From FEB-25 sp963726315 (GTDB lineage Bacteria; Chloroflexota; Anaerolineae; Anaerolineales; UBA4823): 64,000 nt of DNA. Within the stretch, counting starts at the first letter, position 1. Every line of letters begins with the position of its first letter. Under the pieces are notes generated by a model. That model made no database searches and was not told where the DNA came from. It worked only from the letters and a program-made list of their open reading frames with translations. Both the position numbers and the translations under genes were made by a program. Positions 1 through 8,020 of this stretch are shown piece after piece. The DNA lies in the NCBI GenBank assembly GCA_963726315.1, contig CAVSBZ010000007.1, forward strand, positions 868,001 to 932,000, read 5' to 3'.

Positions 1-1843
1 GGGCAGCCGTTACTGGCTGACCGGTAGGAGTCGGCTGCGACGATGATTGGGGAGGCGGGAAGGTGCGGATCAGTGCGACCAGATCACTGATCTGGTTATC
101 CAATAAAATCGAGCCAAAAGCAAGCATGTTGGTATCGGTAATTCCTTGACTGATCACTGCACCGATTTCCTTGTCGGTATCATCTGACAGATCGTTAAGC
201 GTGGGTCCGATCGCAGTCCCTTCGCCATTTTGCCCGTGGCACTGGGAGCAAATCTTGGTGTAGATTTCTGTCGCAGACATGGATAAGGTCGGAAGTGTGA
301 TCTGGGGTGGCGTCGTCACGGGAGGGTTGGCTTGCCAGGAACGCAGATAGGCAACGATCGAATTGATCTGGTCATCATCCAAACTGCCTCCGTTAGCTGA
401 ACCGAAGGGAGACATACCCTTGTCTGGCTGACCCTGGTTAATGATTTGGAACAGGGTCGTATCGTCGTGGGTGTTAAGGAATTCGGATGTGCTGATGGGG
501 GCGATGAGCTGATTGGGCTGTGAAGGATTCGGTCCGCCCTCTCCGAAATCACCATGACAAACAGCGCAGTTTTGTGCAAATAAGGTTTGCCCACGCTGGA
601 CAGATGTGCCCTGGGCAGAAGTCACTACGTATGAAACCAATGCATCAATTTGAGCCTGGGTGAGCACATTCCCCCAGACAGGCATGGTTTGATGGGCACC
701 GCCTGTGGATATGATTTGGCGCGCCTGGTCTACACTAGTGGCCGGCGGGACTTGCTGACCATGGCATTGGGAACAATACTGCCTGAATAAAGACGGTCCA
801 GTAGGCTCTGAGGATGGATTGACAACAAAGTTTGCCAGAATATCGATCTCTGAAGCGGTAAGTTTACCTTGCCAGGGCGGCATGGTGATATGCTGCCCCC
901 CCTGGACGATCGTTTGACGTAATTGTGCTTCATCACCGGAGTAGGAAACTGATTGCCCATGGCACGTAGAGCAATATATCGTAAATAGCCTTTGCCCATC
1001 GGGTGCAATGAGGAAATTTAACAGTGCAGTCTTTTCTTCGGAACTCAGACTGGTTGACCAATCGGCTGCGCTCAAGTTAGCATGAGGATTGAAGGTTAGA
1101 CCATTATCGATTGAATTTCTTAAGTCAACAGGGTTGCCACCAACCAGGTCTTCCACTTTATGGCAGGAACCACAATTTGCGTTGAAGAGCTGGCTGCCAC
1201 CAGGGGAAAGAATAAAGCCTGCCAATTCATCGATCTGATCTGTGGATAAATCACCACTCCAGGCGGGCATCCCGGTATGCGAACCTTGCGCAATTAAGGT
1301 ATGAAGATTTGTTCCGGGTGGCACAGTTATTGACGCACCGTGGCAAGGAGCGCAATTTTGAGTGTACAGCATAGCAACCGGATCACCCTGTGTAGCCTGG
1401 ACCGGAGGCGGTGCTGCTCGAACAGCCAGGATGGTTAGAGTGACTATCCCGATTACTGCCAGAATGGTGACCCCAGTGACAATCGGACGATCGCGGAAAT
1501 GGCGGTGGGTGCTGTGATCCAGGAGAGGCAAGAAAAAGAGCACCAGGATGGCGATAAGGGGAATCAGCACCACTCCCACGACTTCAAGTTTCCCCGGGAA
1601 ATATTTCAACAGCTGAAAAAGGAAGAGGAAGTACCACTCTGGCTTGGGTGTATAGCTGCTATCGGCAGGATTGGCACGCGCTTCAAGGGGCGCTCCAAGA
1701 ATGGATGCCAGGGCTACCAATATAAGAAAGATGATAAAGGCTACAATGACATCTTTAAAAATTATGTTTGGATAAAAGGGGACGCCATGCTCCTTTTGCT
1801 CATGATATTTTTCGAGATATTCCTGCTTCTCTTTATCATTCAT
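1..1843 (-). CDS. Cytochrome b6f subunit IV-like protein fused to at least six cytochrome c domains (3' end beyond window)
   Basis: Reading the minus strand from the ATG at 1843 gives an open frame of 614 codons with no stop before the window edge. Residues ~25-142 resemble subunit IV of b6f (C-terminal half of cytochrome b): three predicted membrane helices and the quinol-site PEWY signature at residues 68-71. From residue ~150 come repeated class I c-type domains with CxxCH motifs ending at His168, 228, 295, 361, 430 and 536 (CAPCH, CGSCH, CSTCH, CSQCH, CAVCH, CSQCH). All six are in the same frame, which supports one polypeptide. The fragment ends in a Pro/Ser/Gln-rich stretch, so more domains may follow off the edge. 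It starts 3 bases after the b6-like gene, as petB-petD genes normally pair. Inferred role: electron exit wire of the Rieske/b complex in place of cytochrome f or c1. Confidence 0.9.
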   Translation of the reverse strand, partial: MNDKEKQEYLEKYHEQKEHGVPFYPNIIFKDVIVAFIIFLILVALASILGAPLEARANPADSSYTPKPEWYFLFLFQLLKYFPGKLEVVGVVLIPLIAILVLFFLPLLDHSTHRHFRDRPIVTGVTILAVIGIVTLTILAVRAAPPPVQATQGDPVAMLYTQNCAPCHGASITVPPGTNLHTLIAQGSHTGMPAWSGDLSTDQIDELAGFILSPGGSQLFNANCGSCHKVEDLVGGNPVDLRNSIDNGLTFNPHANLSAADWSTSLSSEEKTALLNFLIAPDGQRLFTIYCSTCHGQSVSYSGDEAQLRQTIVQGGQHITMPPWQGKLTASEIDILANFVVNPSSEPTGPSLFRQYCSQCHGQQVPPATSVDQARQIISTGGAHQTMPVWGNVLTQAQIDALVSYVVTSAQGTSVQRGQTLFAQNCAVCHGDFGEGGPNPSQPNQLIAPISTSEFLNTHDDTTLFQIINQGQPDKGMSPFGSANGGSLDDDQINSIVAYLRSWQANPPVTTPPQITLPTLSMSATEIYTKICSQCHGQNGEGTAIGPTLNDLSDDTDKEIGAVISQGITDTNMLAFGSILLDNQISDLVALIRTFPPPQSSSQPTPTGQPVTAA

Positions 1844-1846
1844 GGC

Positions 1847-2506
1847 TCACTTCCCTCTCTCAGGCACAGCACTAATGCCGTTTTTGATAACCAGGTAAAG
1901 GTGAATCCCGATGAGGAGGAATAATAAGGCAGGAAGCACCCAGACATGGACCCCAAAGAATCGAACCAGGGTGACTGCAGAGATATCTGTGCCACCCCTG
2001 ATGATGCGGAGAAGATAATCTCCAATCAAAGGGGGTGTACCGGCAATACGGGTGCCGACCGTCGTCGCCCAAAATGATTTTTGGTCCCAGGGTAAAAGGT
2101 AGCCGGTAAATCCAAAGCCAATCACCACTAGCAGTAATACCACACCGGTAAACCAGGTGACTTCCCGTGGGAATTTATAGGCGCCATAGATGATGACTCT
2201 TAGCATGTGGAACACCACAATTACAACCATCAGGCTAGCACCCCAATGATGAAGACCGCGGACCAGCCAGCCCAATGGAACTTGAGTAGTAATGTATTGC
2301 ACACTGTCATAAGCATGATCTGGGGTTGGGACGTAATACAGGGTTAGAAGGATGCCTGTGATCGCCTGGTTGATGGCAAGGAATAAAGAGGCACTCCCCA
2401 GGGTAAACCACCAATTTACCTTTGGAACTTTTCGTAAAAAGATCGCCTCCCAGACTTGTCTGAAGGAGGTGCGTTCATCAAGCCATTGAGTGAATTTCGC
2501 TAGCAT
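1847..2506 (-). CDS. Cytochrome b6-like subunit of Rieske/cytochrome b complex
   Basis: A 219-residue, four-helix membrane protein that aligns by eye with plant and cyanobacterial b6 along its whole length. The haem ligands fall at His86 or 87, His100, His187 and His202; the 15-residue step between the last pair is the b6f-type rather than bc1-type spacing. Where b6 has the Cys that binds the extra haem ci covalently (Cys35), this protein has Thr35 in the segment WWFTLG. Start chosen at ATG 2506 because GGAGG lies just upstream and it begins one base after the Rieske stop; a longer frame to 2545 would overlap the Rieske gene. The product oxidises quinol together with the Rieske protein and the downstream subunit IV-like fusion. 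Confidence 0.92.
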   Translation of the reverse strand: MLAKFTQWLDERTSFRQVWEAIFLRKVPKVNWWFTLGSASLFLAINQAITGILLTLYYVPTPDHAYDSVQYITTQVPLGWLVRGLHHWGASLMVVIVVFHMLRVIIYGAYKFPREVTWFTGVVLLLVVIGFGFTGYLLPWDQKSFWATTVGTRIAGTPPLIGDYLLRIIRGGTDISAVTLVRFFGVHVWVLPALLFLLIGIHLYLVIKNGISAVPERGK

Positions 2507-2507
2507 A

Positions 2508-2990
2508 TCAACCTCCAACCTGGATATACAATTGATCATTCTCAACCTTCACCGGATAACGGTCGAGAGGGCGAGGAGGGGGTCCGGAGACAACATCACC
2601 TGTGCTGTCGAATACGCCGTTATGGCAAGGGCAAAAGAAGTGATCCTGTTCGGTGATCCAGCGTATATGGCAACCTAAATGGGTACAGATATTTGACATG
2701 GCAATATATTCGCGCCCATCGGTTGTCAGCACGTATGCAGAGATTTCCTGTGTGCTTGAAATCCAGCCTGTTTGGGTCTCCACCGTAGTGGTGAATAGGG
2801 TAGGCACACCCAGCTCTACTTTGGAAGTTGGACCGAGGCGTAACCAGGTTTGAGTTTGTTGACCCTTTAGAGAAGGTTTTACAATGTAGGCAATCGCTGC
2901 TACTGTATAACCGAGTCCAATAAATCCTCCAATGCCCCAGATGGCGACTTGCATAAAATTGCGCCTGCTGAGCTCGTTCGGTTCACCCAT
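2508..2990 (-). CDS. Rieske iron-sulfur protein of b6f/bc-type complex
   Basis: A 160-residue Rieske protein with one N-terminal membrane anchor (about residues 12-37) after a short basic stretch with Arg9-Arg10, consistent with a Tat-type signal anchor. The 2Fe-2S site is complete: box 1 C102-T-H104-L-G-C107 and box 2 C120-P-C122-H123; Cys107 and Cys122 are the expected disulfide pair. The family passes one electron from quinol at the cytochrome b Qo site to a c-type acceptor. It lies between the NapC-like multihaem gene (31 bases upstream) and the b6-like gene (1 base downstream), so it is clearly part of the operon. Confidence 0.95.
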   Translation of the reverse strand: MGEPNELSRRNFMQVAIWGIGGFIGLGYTVAAIAYIVKPSLKGQQTQTWLRLGPTSKVELGVPTLFTTTVETQTGWISSTQEISAYVLTTDGREYIAMSNICTHLGCHIRWITEQDHFFCPCHNGVFDSTGDVVSGPPPRPLDRYPVKVENDQLYIQVGG

Positions 2991-3021
2991 ATGGCCTCCT
3001 TTGGCTTAGAAGGATGAAAGC

Positions 3022-4728
3022 TTATTTTTCTGGTGCTCCAGCATTAATCCAATCGATAACTAGAGTTAATTCCTCCGGTATAAATTGACCAAAATGTGGT
3101 GTAGGACCAGATTGCTTTTGGACCAACGGGCTGGCAGCAGCATCGCCGGCAATGATTACCGGACCATTTATTGAGCCTTTCATCGCAGTCTGGTAGGTGG
3201 TCAAGTTCAAACCCTGGATGCCATCCTCACCATGGCAAGCCCCGCAGCGGGATTTGAAGAGTGGTCCGATGGTGTCATCATATGTCAGAGGACCGCTGAG
3301 ATTCAATGCAGATGGGGTTGGGGTAGGCGGCAACGACGATAGAATTGTCTCGCGGAGCGCGGGGGCATCCAATCCGGCGTATTTCCAGTCAATTCCATGG
3401 CAGGCGCTGTTTGAGCAGAAAGACGTATTATCGGTACCACCAGGGTTGCTGGTTGTATGGCAATCACTGCAGGTCTCATTGAATACCTGATTATGCATCG
3501 CAATCCAGTTGGCGTTCAGGTGCGACTGCGGTTCGGGTCCGCGTGGGATTTCCACATTGGCAACAAAATCGGAAGGACCGGCAACTTCAGGGATGGTGTG
3601 GCAGAGGTTGCATTCCAGGCGAACTGCTTGCTTGTTTGCATCCATGTGCGTGCCATCATGGCAACGAAAACAGCCAGCGAAATTCAGGTGACCGACGTTA
3701 TTGGGATGGGTATTCCAGTCTGACTTTTGCTCTAAATTAACTGAATTGATGTACATTGTCTGAATGTACGAGACAGCATTTTGAACGGCAGGTTGATTAG
3801 AGGCATAGTATTCCGGATAATATGCCTGATAATAATTAAATAAACCGTAAATACCGTTTAGACCTTCTTGCTGCGATGCGTAGGTTGCACCGAGAACTTC
3901 GATGCCTTTTGCACGGATATCGGGTATGGTTTTATCAATAAATCCGCGCGCCAAGGCACCATCGATCTGGTCAGCAGGCATGGGCACAAGGTGAGTGATG
4001 CGATTGTGACAGGTGACGCAGTCCATCTCTTTCATATCAGCTTCTGTGATATCCGCAGGGTTGAAGCTGGAAGCGATATCGGTGTATTCGGTATAAGTCC
4101 CATCATCGTTGTACACCCGGATGTAGGGGATATTTTGCTGTAATTCGTCTGTGGCATAATAGAGCACTTTATTTTCCACGTGCCAATGGATACCCTTCCC
4201 AAGCCCCTGGCGGGAGGTACCGCCGCCAGTCTTCAGGCTTAAGAAGATACTGTAGGGGGTATTGGGCGTATCACTTTGAAAAGTCTTGTTCTCGTGCAGA
4301 CTGTCATCGGAAAATTTATCAGGGTTGTGGCATTTTTCGCAGGTATCACGAGCAGGGCGCATGTTGGTGGCATAGATAGGGTAAGTGTAGTTGTGGAACA
4401 GGGTGGCGGTAACGTGGCGTAAGTCACCAGCCTTGCGGGTGATCTGAGTGGCAATAAACCCGCGACCGATATGGCACTCTGTACAATCCACACGGGCGTG
4501 GGGCGAGGCGAGATAAGCGGAATATTCGGGAGGCATGGTATGGCAGGAGGTACCACAGAACTCTGGACTGTTGGTGTATTGCCAACCATAAGCAGCCCCG
4601 ATGAGGACAATGATGGTTAAAACGCCCAGGATGGCGTACGGAAGCACCCTTAGCCAGGTTTTCGTGCCTTCCGGTGGCAGGAAGAAATTATGTAAAGCAG
4701 TTCCCAGGCGTTTGAAAAATTTTCTCAT
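3022..4728 (-). CDS. NapC/NirT-like multihaem cytochrome c with C-terminal PSCyt1-type domain
   Basis: A 568-residue protein with one N-terminal membrane helix (about residues 29-48). A NapC/NirT-like start follows, in which the first haem motif is expanded (CGTSCH at 58-63), then CTECH at 82-86. Further motifs are CEKCH, CVTCH, CFRCH, CNLCH, CSDCH, an expanded CSNSACH, and CGACH in the last domain. That makes seven canonical CxxCH plus one CX3CH and one CX4CH, up to nine haems. NapC/NrfH relatives oxidise membrane quinol and pass electrons to periplasmic partners. The last ~80 residues (CGACHG to the GAPEK end) closely resemble the C-terminal domain of the upstream cytochrome b-c fusion. ATG 4728 was preferred over 4758 because GGAG lies about 10 bases upstream. 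Confidence 0.9.
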   Translation of the reverse strand: MRKFFKRLGTALHNFFLPPEGTKTWLRVLPYAILGVLTIIVLIGAAYGWQYTNSPEFCGTSCHTMPPEYSAYLASPHARVDCTECHIGRGFIATQITRKAGDLRHVTATLFHNYTYPIYATNMRPARDTCEKCHNPDKFSDDSLHENKTFQSDTPNTPYSIFLSLKTGGGTSRQGLGKGIHWHVENKVLYYATDELQQNIPYIRVYNDDGTYTEYTDIASSFNPADITEADMKEMDCVTCHNRITHLVPMPADQIDGALARGFIDKTIPDIRAKGIEVLGATYASQQEGLNGIYGLFNYYQAYYPEYYASNQPAVQNAVSYIQTMYINSVNLEQKSDWNTHPNNVGHLNFAGCFRCHDGTHMDANKQAVRLECNLCHTIPEVAGPSDFVANVEIPRGPEPQSHLNANWIAMHNQVFNETCSDCHTTSNPGGTDNTSFCSNSACHGIDWKYAGLDAPALRETILSSLPPTPTPSALNLSGPLTYDDTIGPLFKSRCGACHGEDGIQGLNLTTYQTAMKGSINGPVIIAGDAAASPLVQKQSGPTPHFGQFIPEELTLVIDWINAGAPEK

Positions 4729-4741
4729 AAGTAATACTCCA

Positions 4742-5950
4742 TTATTTCTCTGGTGCACCAGCGATTATCCAGTCGATCACCTGATTCAACTCATCAATTG
4801 TCAGCTGCCCGGGGTGATTGCCTGCGGATTGCTTTTGCACCAGGATGCTTGCATCCGGATTGCCAGGAACAATGGCTGGACCCGAATTGCCACCCTTGAG
4901 TGCGTCCTGATAGCTGGCAAGACTGAGCCCAGCGACAGCGGTCACTCCATGACAGGAGCTGCAGCGGTTTCTAAACAGGTTAGAAAAATAACCGTCCCAG
5001 GTCATTGAACTAACCTCAGCTCCGGGAACAAGAGTCGGTGGAGCGGTGGGGGAGGGCCTGGGTGTAGGCGTCACAGGTACATAGACTTGCGCAGTTTCCC
5101 CCTGAGGGACCGTAGTGATCGCCGTAACTTCAAAAGTAGTGAACTTGATAATGCCGAAACCGAAAGCAAAGGTGAAAACCAAGGCTGCTGGAAAATACAC
5201 CAGCTGCCGGCGACGAAGCTCTTTTTCACCAGGTCGTTTGGCTGCCTTGCCGGCATCGATTAGATCAAGCTCAGCAGGATGTTCGTGCTTCATCTCGGTG
5301 CGGGTGAGCTTGCCGTTGAACATGCTTTTATTGAAGTGCTTGATGTGGACGTGATAGAAATGCCAGATCACGATAGCCAATACGGCCAGGATAGCCTCGG
5401 CACCGTGGGCTGCCTTGGCTGCCGGGACGAATTCACCGGGCAGCAAGCGGGTTGTCGAGAGAGGGTTCCACATCATGAAACCGGTGATGCCCATGATCAC
5501 CGTGCCCCAGACGACAGCCAGGTATTCCACCTTTTCAGCATAGTTATAACGACCGTAATAACCGCGATGTTTGCGGATACCGATGAAGTATAAAATGTCG
5601 TTTATCAGGTGTTGTAAATCCTCGATGACCGGGAACATCGTCCAAGGGACGCGCAATACGAATAATCGATAAGCCACGACCAGGATATGGTAACCGCTGA
5701 CGATCATCATGACGATGGCACTGTAATGATGGATCAGGCGAACTCTCTCAATGCCACCCAGCGCTAAAATCAGGGAATCACTGACCGGATTTGCAGCGAA
5801 TTTTTGGATCAACCCAGTCAAGCCTAAAATACTAAACGACAACAGGAACGCGATATGCTCAATTCGCTGGGAGATATCAAAGCGCGTATACGTAACTTTT
5901 TCTTCAGGTGAAGCGGTGTTCAAGGGAGTCTCGGGGATGGGCTTATCCAT
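4742..5950 (-). CDS. Di-haem cytochrome b (FdnI/NarI-like) fused to C-terminal cytochrome c
   Basis: A 402-residue protein. Residues ~28-215 form a four-helix cytochrome b of the formate dehydrogenase gamma/b561 class with candidate haem ligands His32, His74/75, His88, His182, His197 and His200/202. A fifth helix (about 250-270) leads to a Pro/Thr-rich linker (290-310) and one c-type domain with CSSCH at 330-334 resembling PSCyt1 domains. The b part is a clear paralogue of the protein encoded at 7277-8020 (shared WHFYHVH motif). The gene overlaps the upstream nonahaem gene by 8 bases and precedes the NapC-like gene by 13. I infer transfer of electrons from menaquinol to its own c domain and on to the multihaem partners, or the reverse. 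Confidence 0.9.
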   Translation of the reverse strand: MDKPIPETPLNTASPEEKVTYTRFDISQRIEHIAFLLSFSILGLTGLIQKFAANPVSDSLILALGGIERVRLIHHYSAIVMMIVSGYHILVVAYRLFVLRVPWTMFPVIEDLQHLINDILYFIGIRKHRGYYGRYNYAEKVEYLAVVWGTVIMGITGFMMWNPLSTTRLLPGEFVPAAKAAHGAEAILAVLAIVIWHFYHVHIKHFNKSMFNGKLTRTEMKHEHPAELDLIDAGKAAKRPGEKELRRRQLVYFPAALVFTFAFGFGIIKFTTFEVTAITTVPQGETAQVYVPVTPTPRPSPTAPPTLVPGAEVSSMTWDGYFSNLFRNRCSSCHGVTAVAGLSLASYQDALKGGNSGPAIVPGNPDASILVQKQSAGNHPGQLTIDELNQVIDWIIAGAPEK

Positions 5951-7280
5951 TGGTCACCTCCCCGCCAGGCTGCTCAACATGCTCGCCAGGAACGCTTTTT
6001 TCGCTCGGTTGGGATCCAGGCGGATTATCCTGGTCACTGGGAGGAGCTTCGGCTGGTGGCGCAGTTTCTGCAGGTGGAGGAGTCGGTTTTTTACCCCGCC
6101 AGGATTTGGTATAGACTGAATGACCAACATCCATACCTACCAGGACAACCATAAAACCCAGAACCAAAGGGATAAAGATTTTATAGAATAGATTTACATA
6201 ATAGACTGCAGCGAAATGATTTGGTGATGGGATGTAATGGGACATCCAGGCGGTGGGGAAATTACTGGTCGCATCGGGGTGGCAGACCTGGCAGCGAACC
6301 AGGAGATTCTGCTGCATATCGATCCCTGTTTGGGGATCATCCACCCTTGAGATATCGTGGACGCTATGGCAATCATAACAAACAGGCTTATTTGTTTGCG
6401 CATCCGGAGATTGTTTTTCGAACAGGGTGACGGTGGTGCCGTGAAAATCTGACACATAGGTATTGAGTACATCAGTCGAAATGCCATATTTATCCATTAA
6501 TTCCGGGTTGGTATGGCAGCTGGCACACAATTGAGGCGATTTAAGGCGGAACGACGCAGTAGTAGGATTGCCAATATTATGCACACCATGACAATCGATG
6601 CAGGTAGGGACGTCAGTATTTCCTTCCTGGGTAAGTGCCGCGCCGTGCACGCTGGTCTGATATTTTTGATAGATGGCATTATGGCATTTGGCGCAAGTGG
6701 TGGGTATATTTAATTGAGCCTGTGGTAGGAGGGAATTTGTTTGTGGATCTGTCCACTGTTGGACATTATGTGAACCATGGCAGTCAGCACAGACAGCAGC
6801 TTCCCGCTTACCGGCTGCCTGGGCAGCGGCATGAACGCTATCCATGGTGAGGTTATATTCCCCAGAATGGCAGCGGTCACACACACCGGTGAGTTGTAAG
6901 GTGACATCACGCAGATCGGTGGCGGTGAACTGGGGATGAGGATACTCACCCAGGTTGGTATGGCATTGGACACATGCATACCCATCCTGACCATGGATGG
7001 AAGTGGCATACGTGGCACGGTCAACGTATAAATCGAGGATATCGCCATTCTCGAGAGTCATGGTAAGACCGGGTTTACCATGGCACTCCAGGCAGGTCTC
7101 ATTGCTCACGGTAGGACCGATGGCGGGTGATGTGGGTAAAGCTTGAAGGAGAGTCGTTGTATCAGAAGAACGCCCAACGGGAGCGGCGATGGCATTGGTC
7201 ACGAGATACACTGCAGACAGTCCACAGACGAGGATAGCACCTAAGAGGAAAATTATTCGATGCCTGACCACAGACTTCAT
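5943..7280 (-). CDS. Nonahaem cytochrome c with C-terminal membrane anchor (paralogue 2)
   Basis: A 445-residue secreted multihaem protein with an N-terminal signal segment (about 8-32) and nine CxxCH motifs: CLECH, CVQCH, CDRCH, CADCH, CAKCH, CIDCH, CASCH, CYDCH and CQVCH. A hydrophobic helix near residues 365-390 anchors the C-terminus, and a Pro/Glu-rich cytoplasmic-type tail follows. Motif order and surrounding text (CADCHGSHN, CIDCHGVHN) match the nonahaem protein at 8017-9123, so the two are duplicates. The ATGA overlap with the upstream cytochrome b stop implies translational coupling. No CxxCK motif is present, so it is not a NrfA-type nitrite reductase. Likely role: electron wire between a cytochrome b and external or periplasmic acceptors. 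Confidence 0.9.
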   Translation of the reverse strand: MKSVVRHRIIFLLGAILVCGLSAVYLVTNAIAAPVGRSSDTTTLLQALPTSPAIGPTVSNETCLECHGKPGLTMTLENGDILDLYVDRATYATSIHGQDGYACVQCHTNLGEYPHPQFTATDLRDVTLQLTGVCDRCHSGEYNLTMDSVHAAAQAAGKREAAVCADCHGSHNVQQWTDPQTNSLLPQAQLNIPTTCAKCHNAIYQKYQTSVHGAALTQEGNTDVPTCIDCHGVHNIGNPTTASFRLKSPQLCASCHTNPELMDKYGISTDVLNTYVSDFHGTTVTLFEKQSPDAQTNKPVCYDCHSVHDISRVDDPQTGIDMQQNLLVRCQVCHPDATSNFPTAWMSHYIPSPNHFAAVYYVNLFYKIFIPLVLGFMVVLVGMDVGHSVYTKSWRGKKPTPPPAETAPPAEAPPSDQDNPPGSQPSEKSVPGEHVEQPGGEVTNG

Positions 7281-8020
7281 GACTTCGTCTCTCCTGGACC
7301 TTGTTTAGAGGAACCGGCATGTGCCAGTCGGTCATATTCCAAAGAATGGTAGGTGTGCATATCGTCTTCGTTCAGCCACCCGGAGAAGATACTCAAGTTG
7401 AGCCTCTCAAGATGGACATGGTAGAAATGCCAGATAACGATGAAAATCGCAGTTGCTATAGCCTCAGTGCTGTGAGCCATAATGGCACCGGGGATCACTC
7501 CACCAGGTAAAACCCGGGTGACGGCTTCTGGAAACCACATGACATAACCAGTGATAATCATGATCGCGATTGAAAAAAATAGGAACCAATAGGTGACTTT
7601 TTGCTCGAAGTTATACTTGCCGAACGCTGGTTTGCGCTTCCGTAAAAATACAAGGTAGAGTCCCATGTTCCAGGCATCTTTTACATCCTGAACGGCAGGC
7701 AGCATATCACCAGGGAGTTTCCGACGGAAAATCAGGTAAACAGCATTACCCAAATGATATAAAACCAAAGCAGTTAGAAGCAGCGCAGTGATATGGTGAA
7801 TTGTCTGGATGGCGATTAATCGTTCAGGCGTGGAGATGATCGCCTGGCTCCAGGTAGAGGTATTGTATTTCTGGGGTAAACCAGTGAGCAACAATATAGC
7901 GATACAGATGAGTAGAACTCCGTGCTCCCAGCGTTGGCTAGCGCTAAAGCGCGGAAATGTCCGCACCAGCTTGACAGGCGCTCCGGGTGAGGATGAGGTT
8001 GATACAGGCTTGCTGGTCAT
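7277..8020 (-). CDS. Di-haem cytochrome b, formate dehydrogenase gamma/b561-like
   Basis: A 247-residue integral membrane protein with four main helices and candidate haem-ligand histidines at His33, His75/76, His89, His183, His198 and His201/203. The family carries two b haems and links the quinone pool to redox partners on the outer face. It lacks the c-type extension of its paralogue at 4742-5950. ATGA overlaps at both ends join it to the nonahaem genes on either side, so the operon contains two successive nonahaem plus cytochrome b pairs. Confidence 0.88.
   Translation of the reverse strand: MTSKPVSTSSSPGAPVKLVRTFPRFSASQRWEHGVLLICIAILLLTGLPQKYNTSTWSQAIISTPERLIAIQTIHHITALLLTALVLYHLGNAVYLIFRRKLPGDMLPAVQDVKDAWNMGLYLVFLRKRKPAFGKYNFEQKVTYWFLFFSIAIMIITGYVMWFPEAVTRVLPGGVIPGAIMAHSTEAIATAIFIVIWHFYHVHLERLNLSIFSGWLNEDDMHTYHSLEYDRLAHAGSSKQGPGETKS

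Noticed and set aside
1499..1924. Plus-strand open frame of 141 codons
   Set aside because: It is antisense to the subunit IV-like helices and cytochrome b end, has no ribosome binding site and reads as low-complexity sequence.
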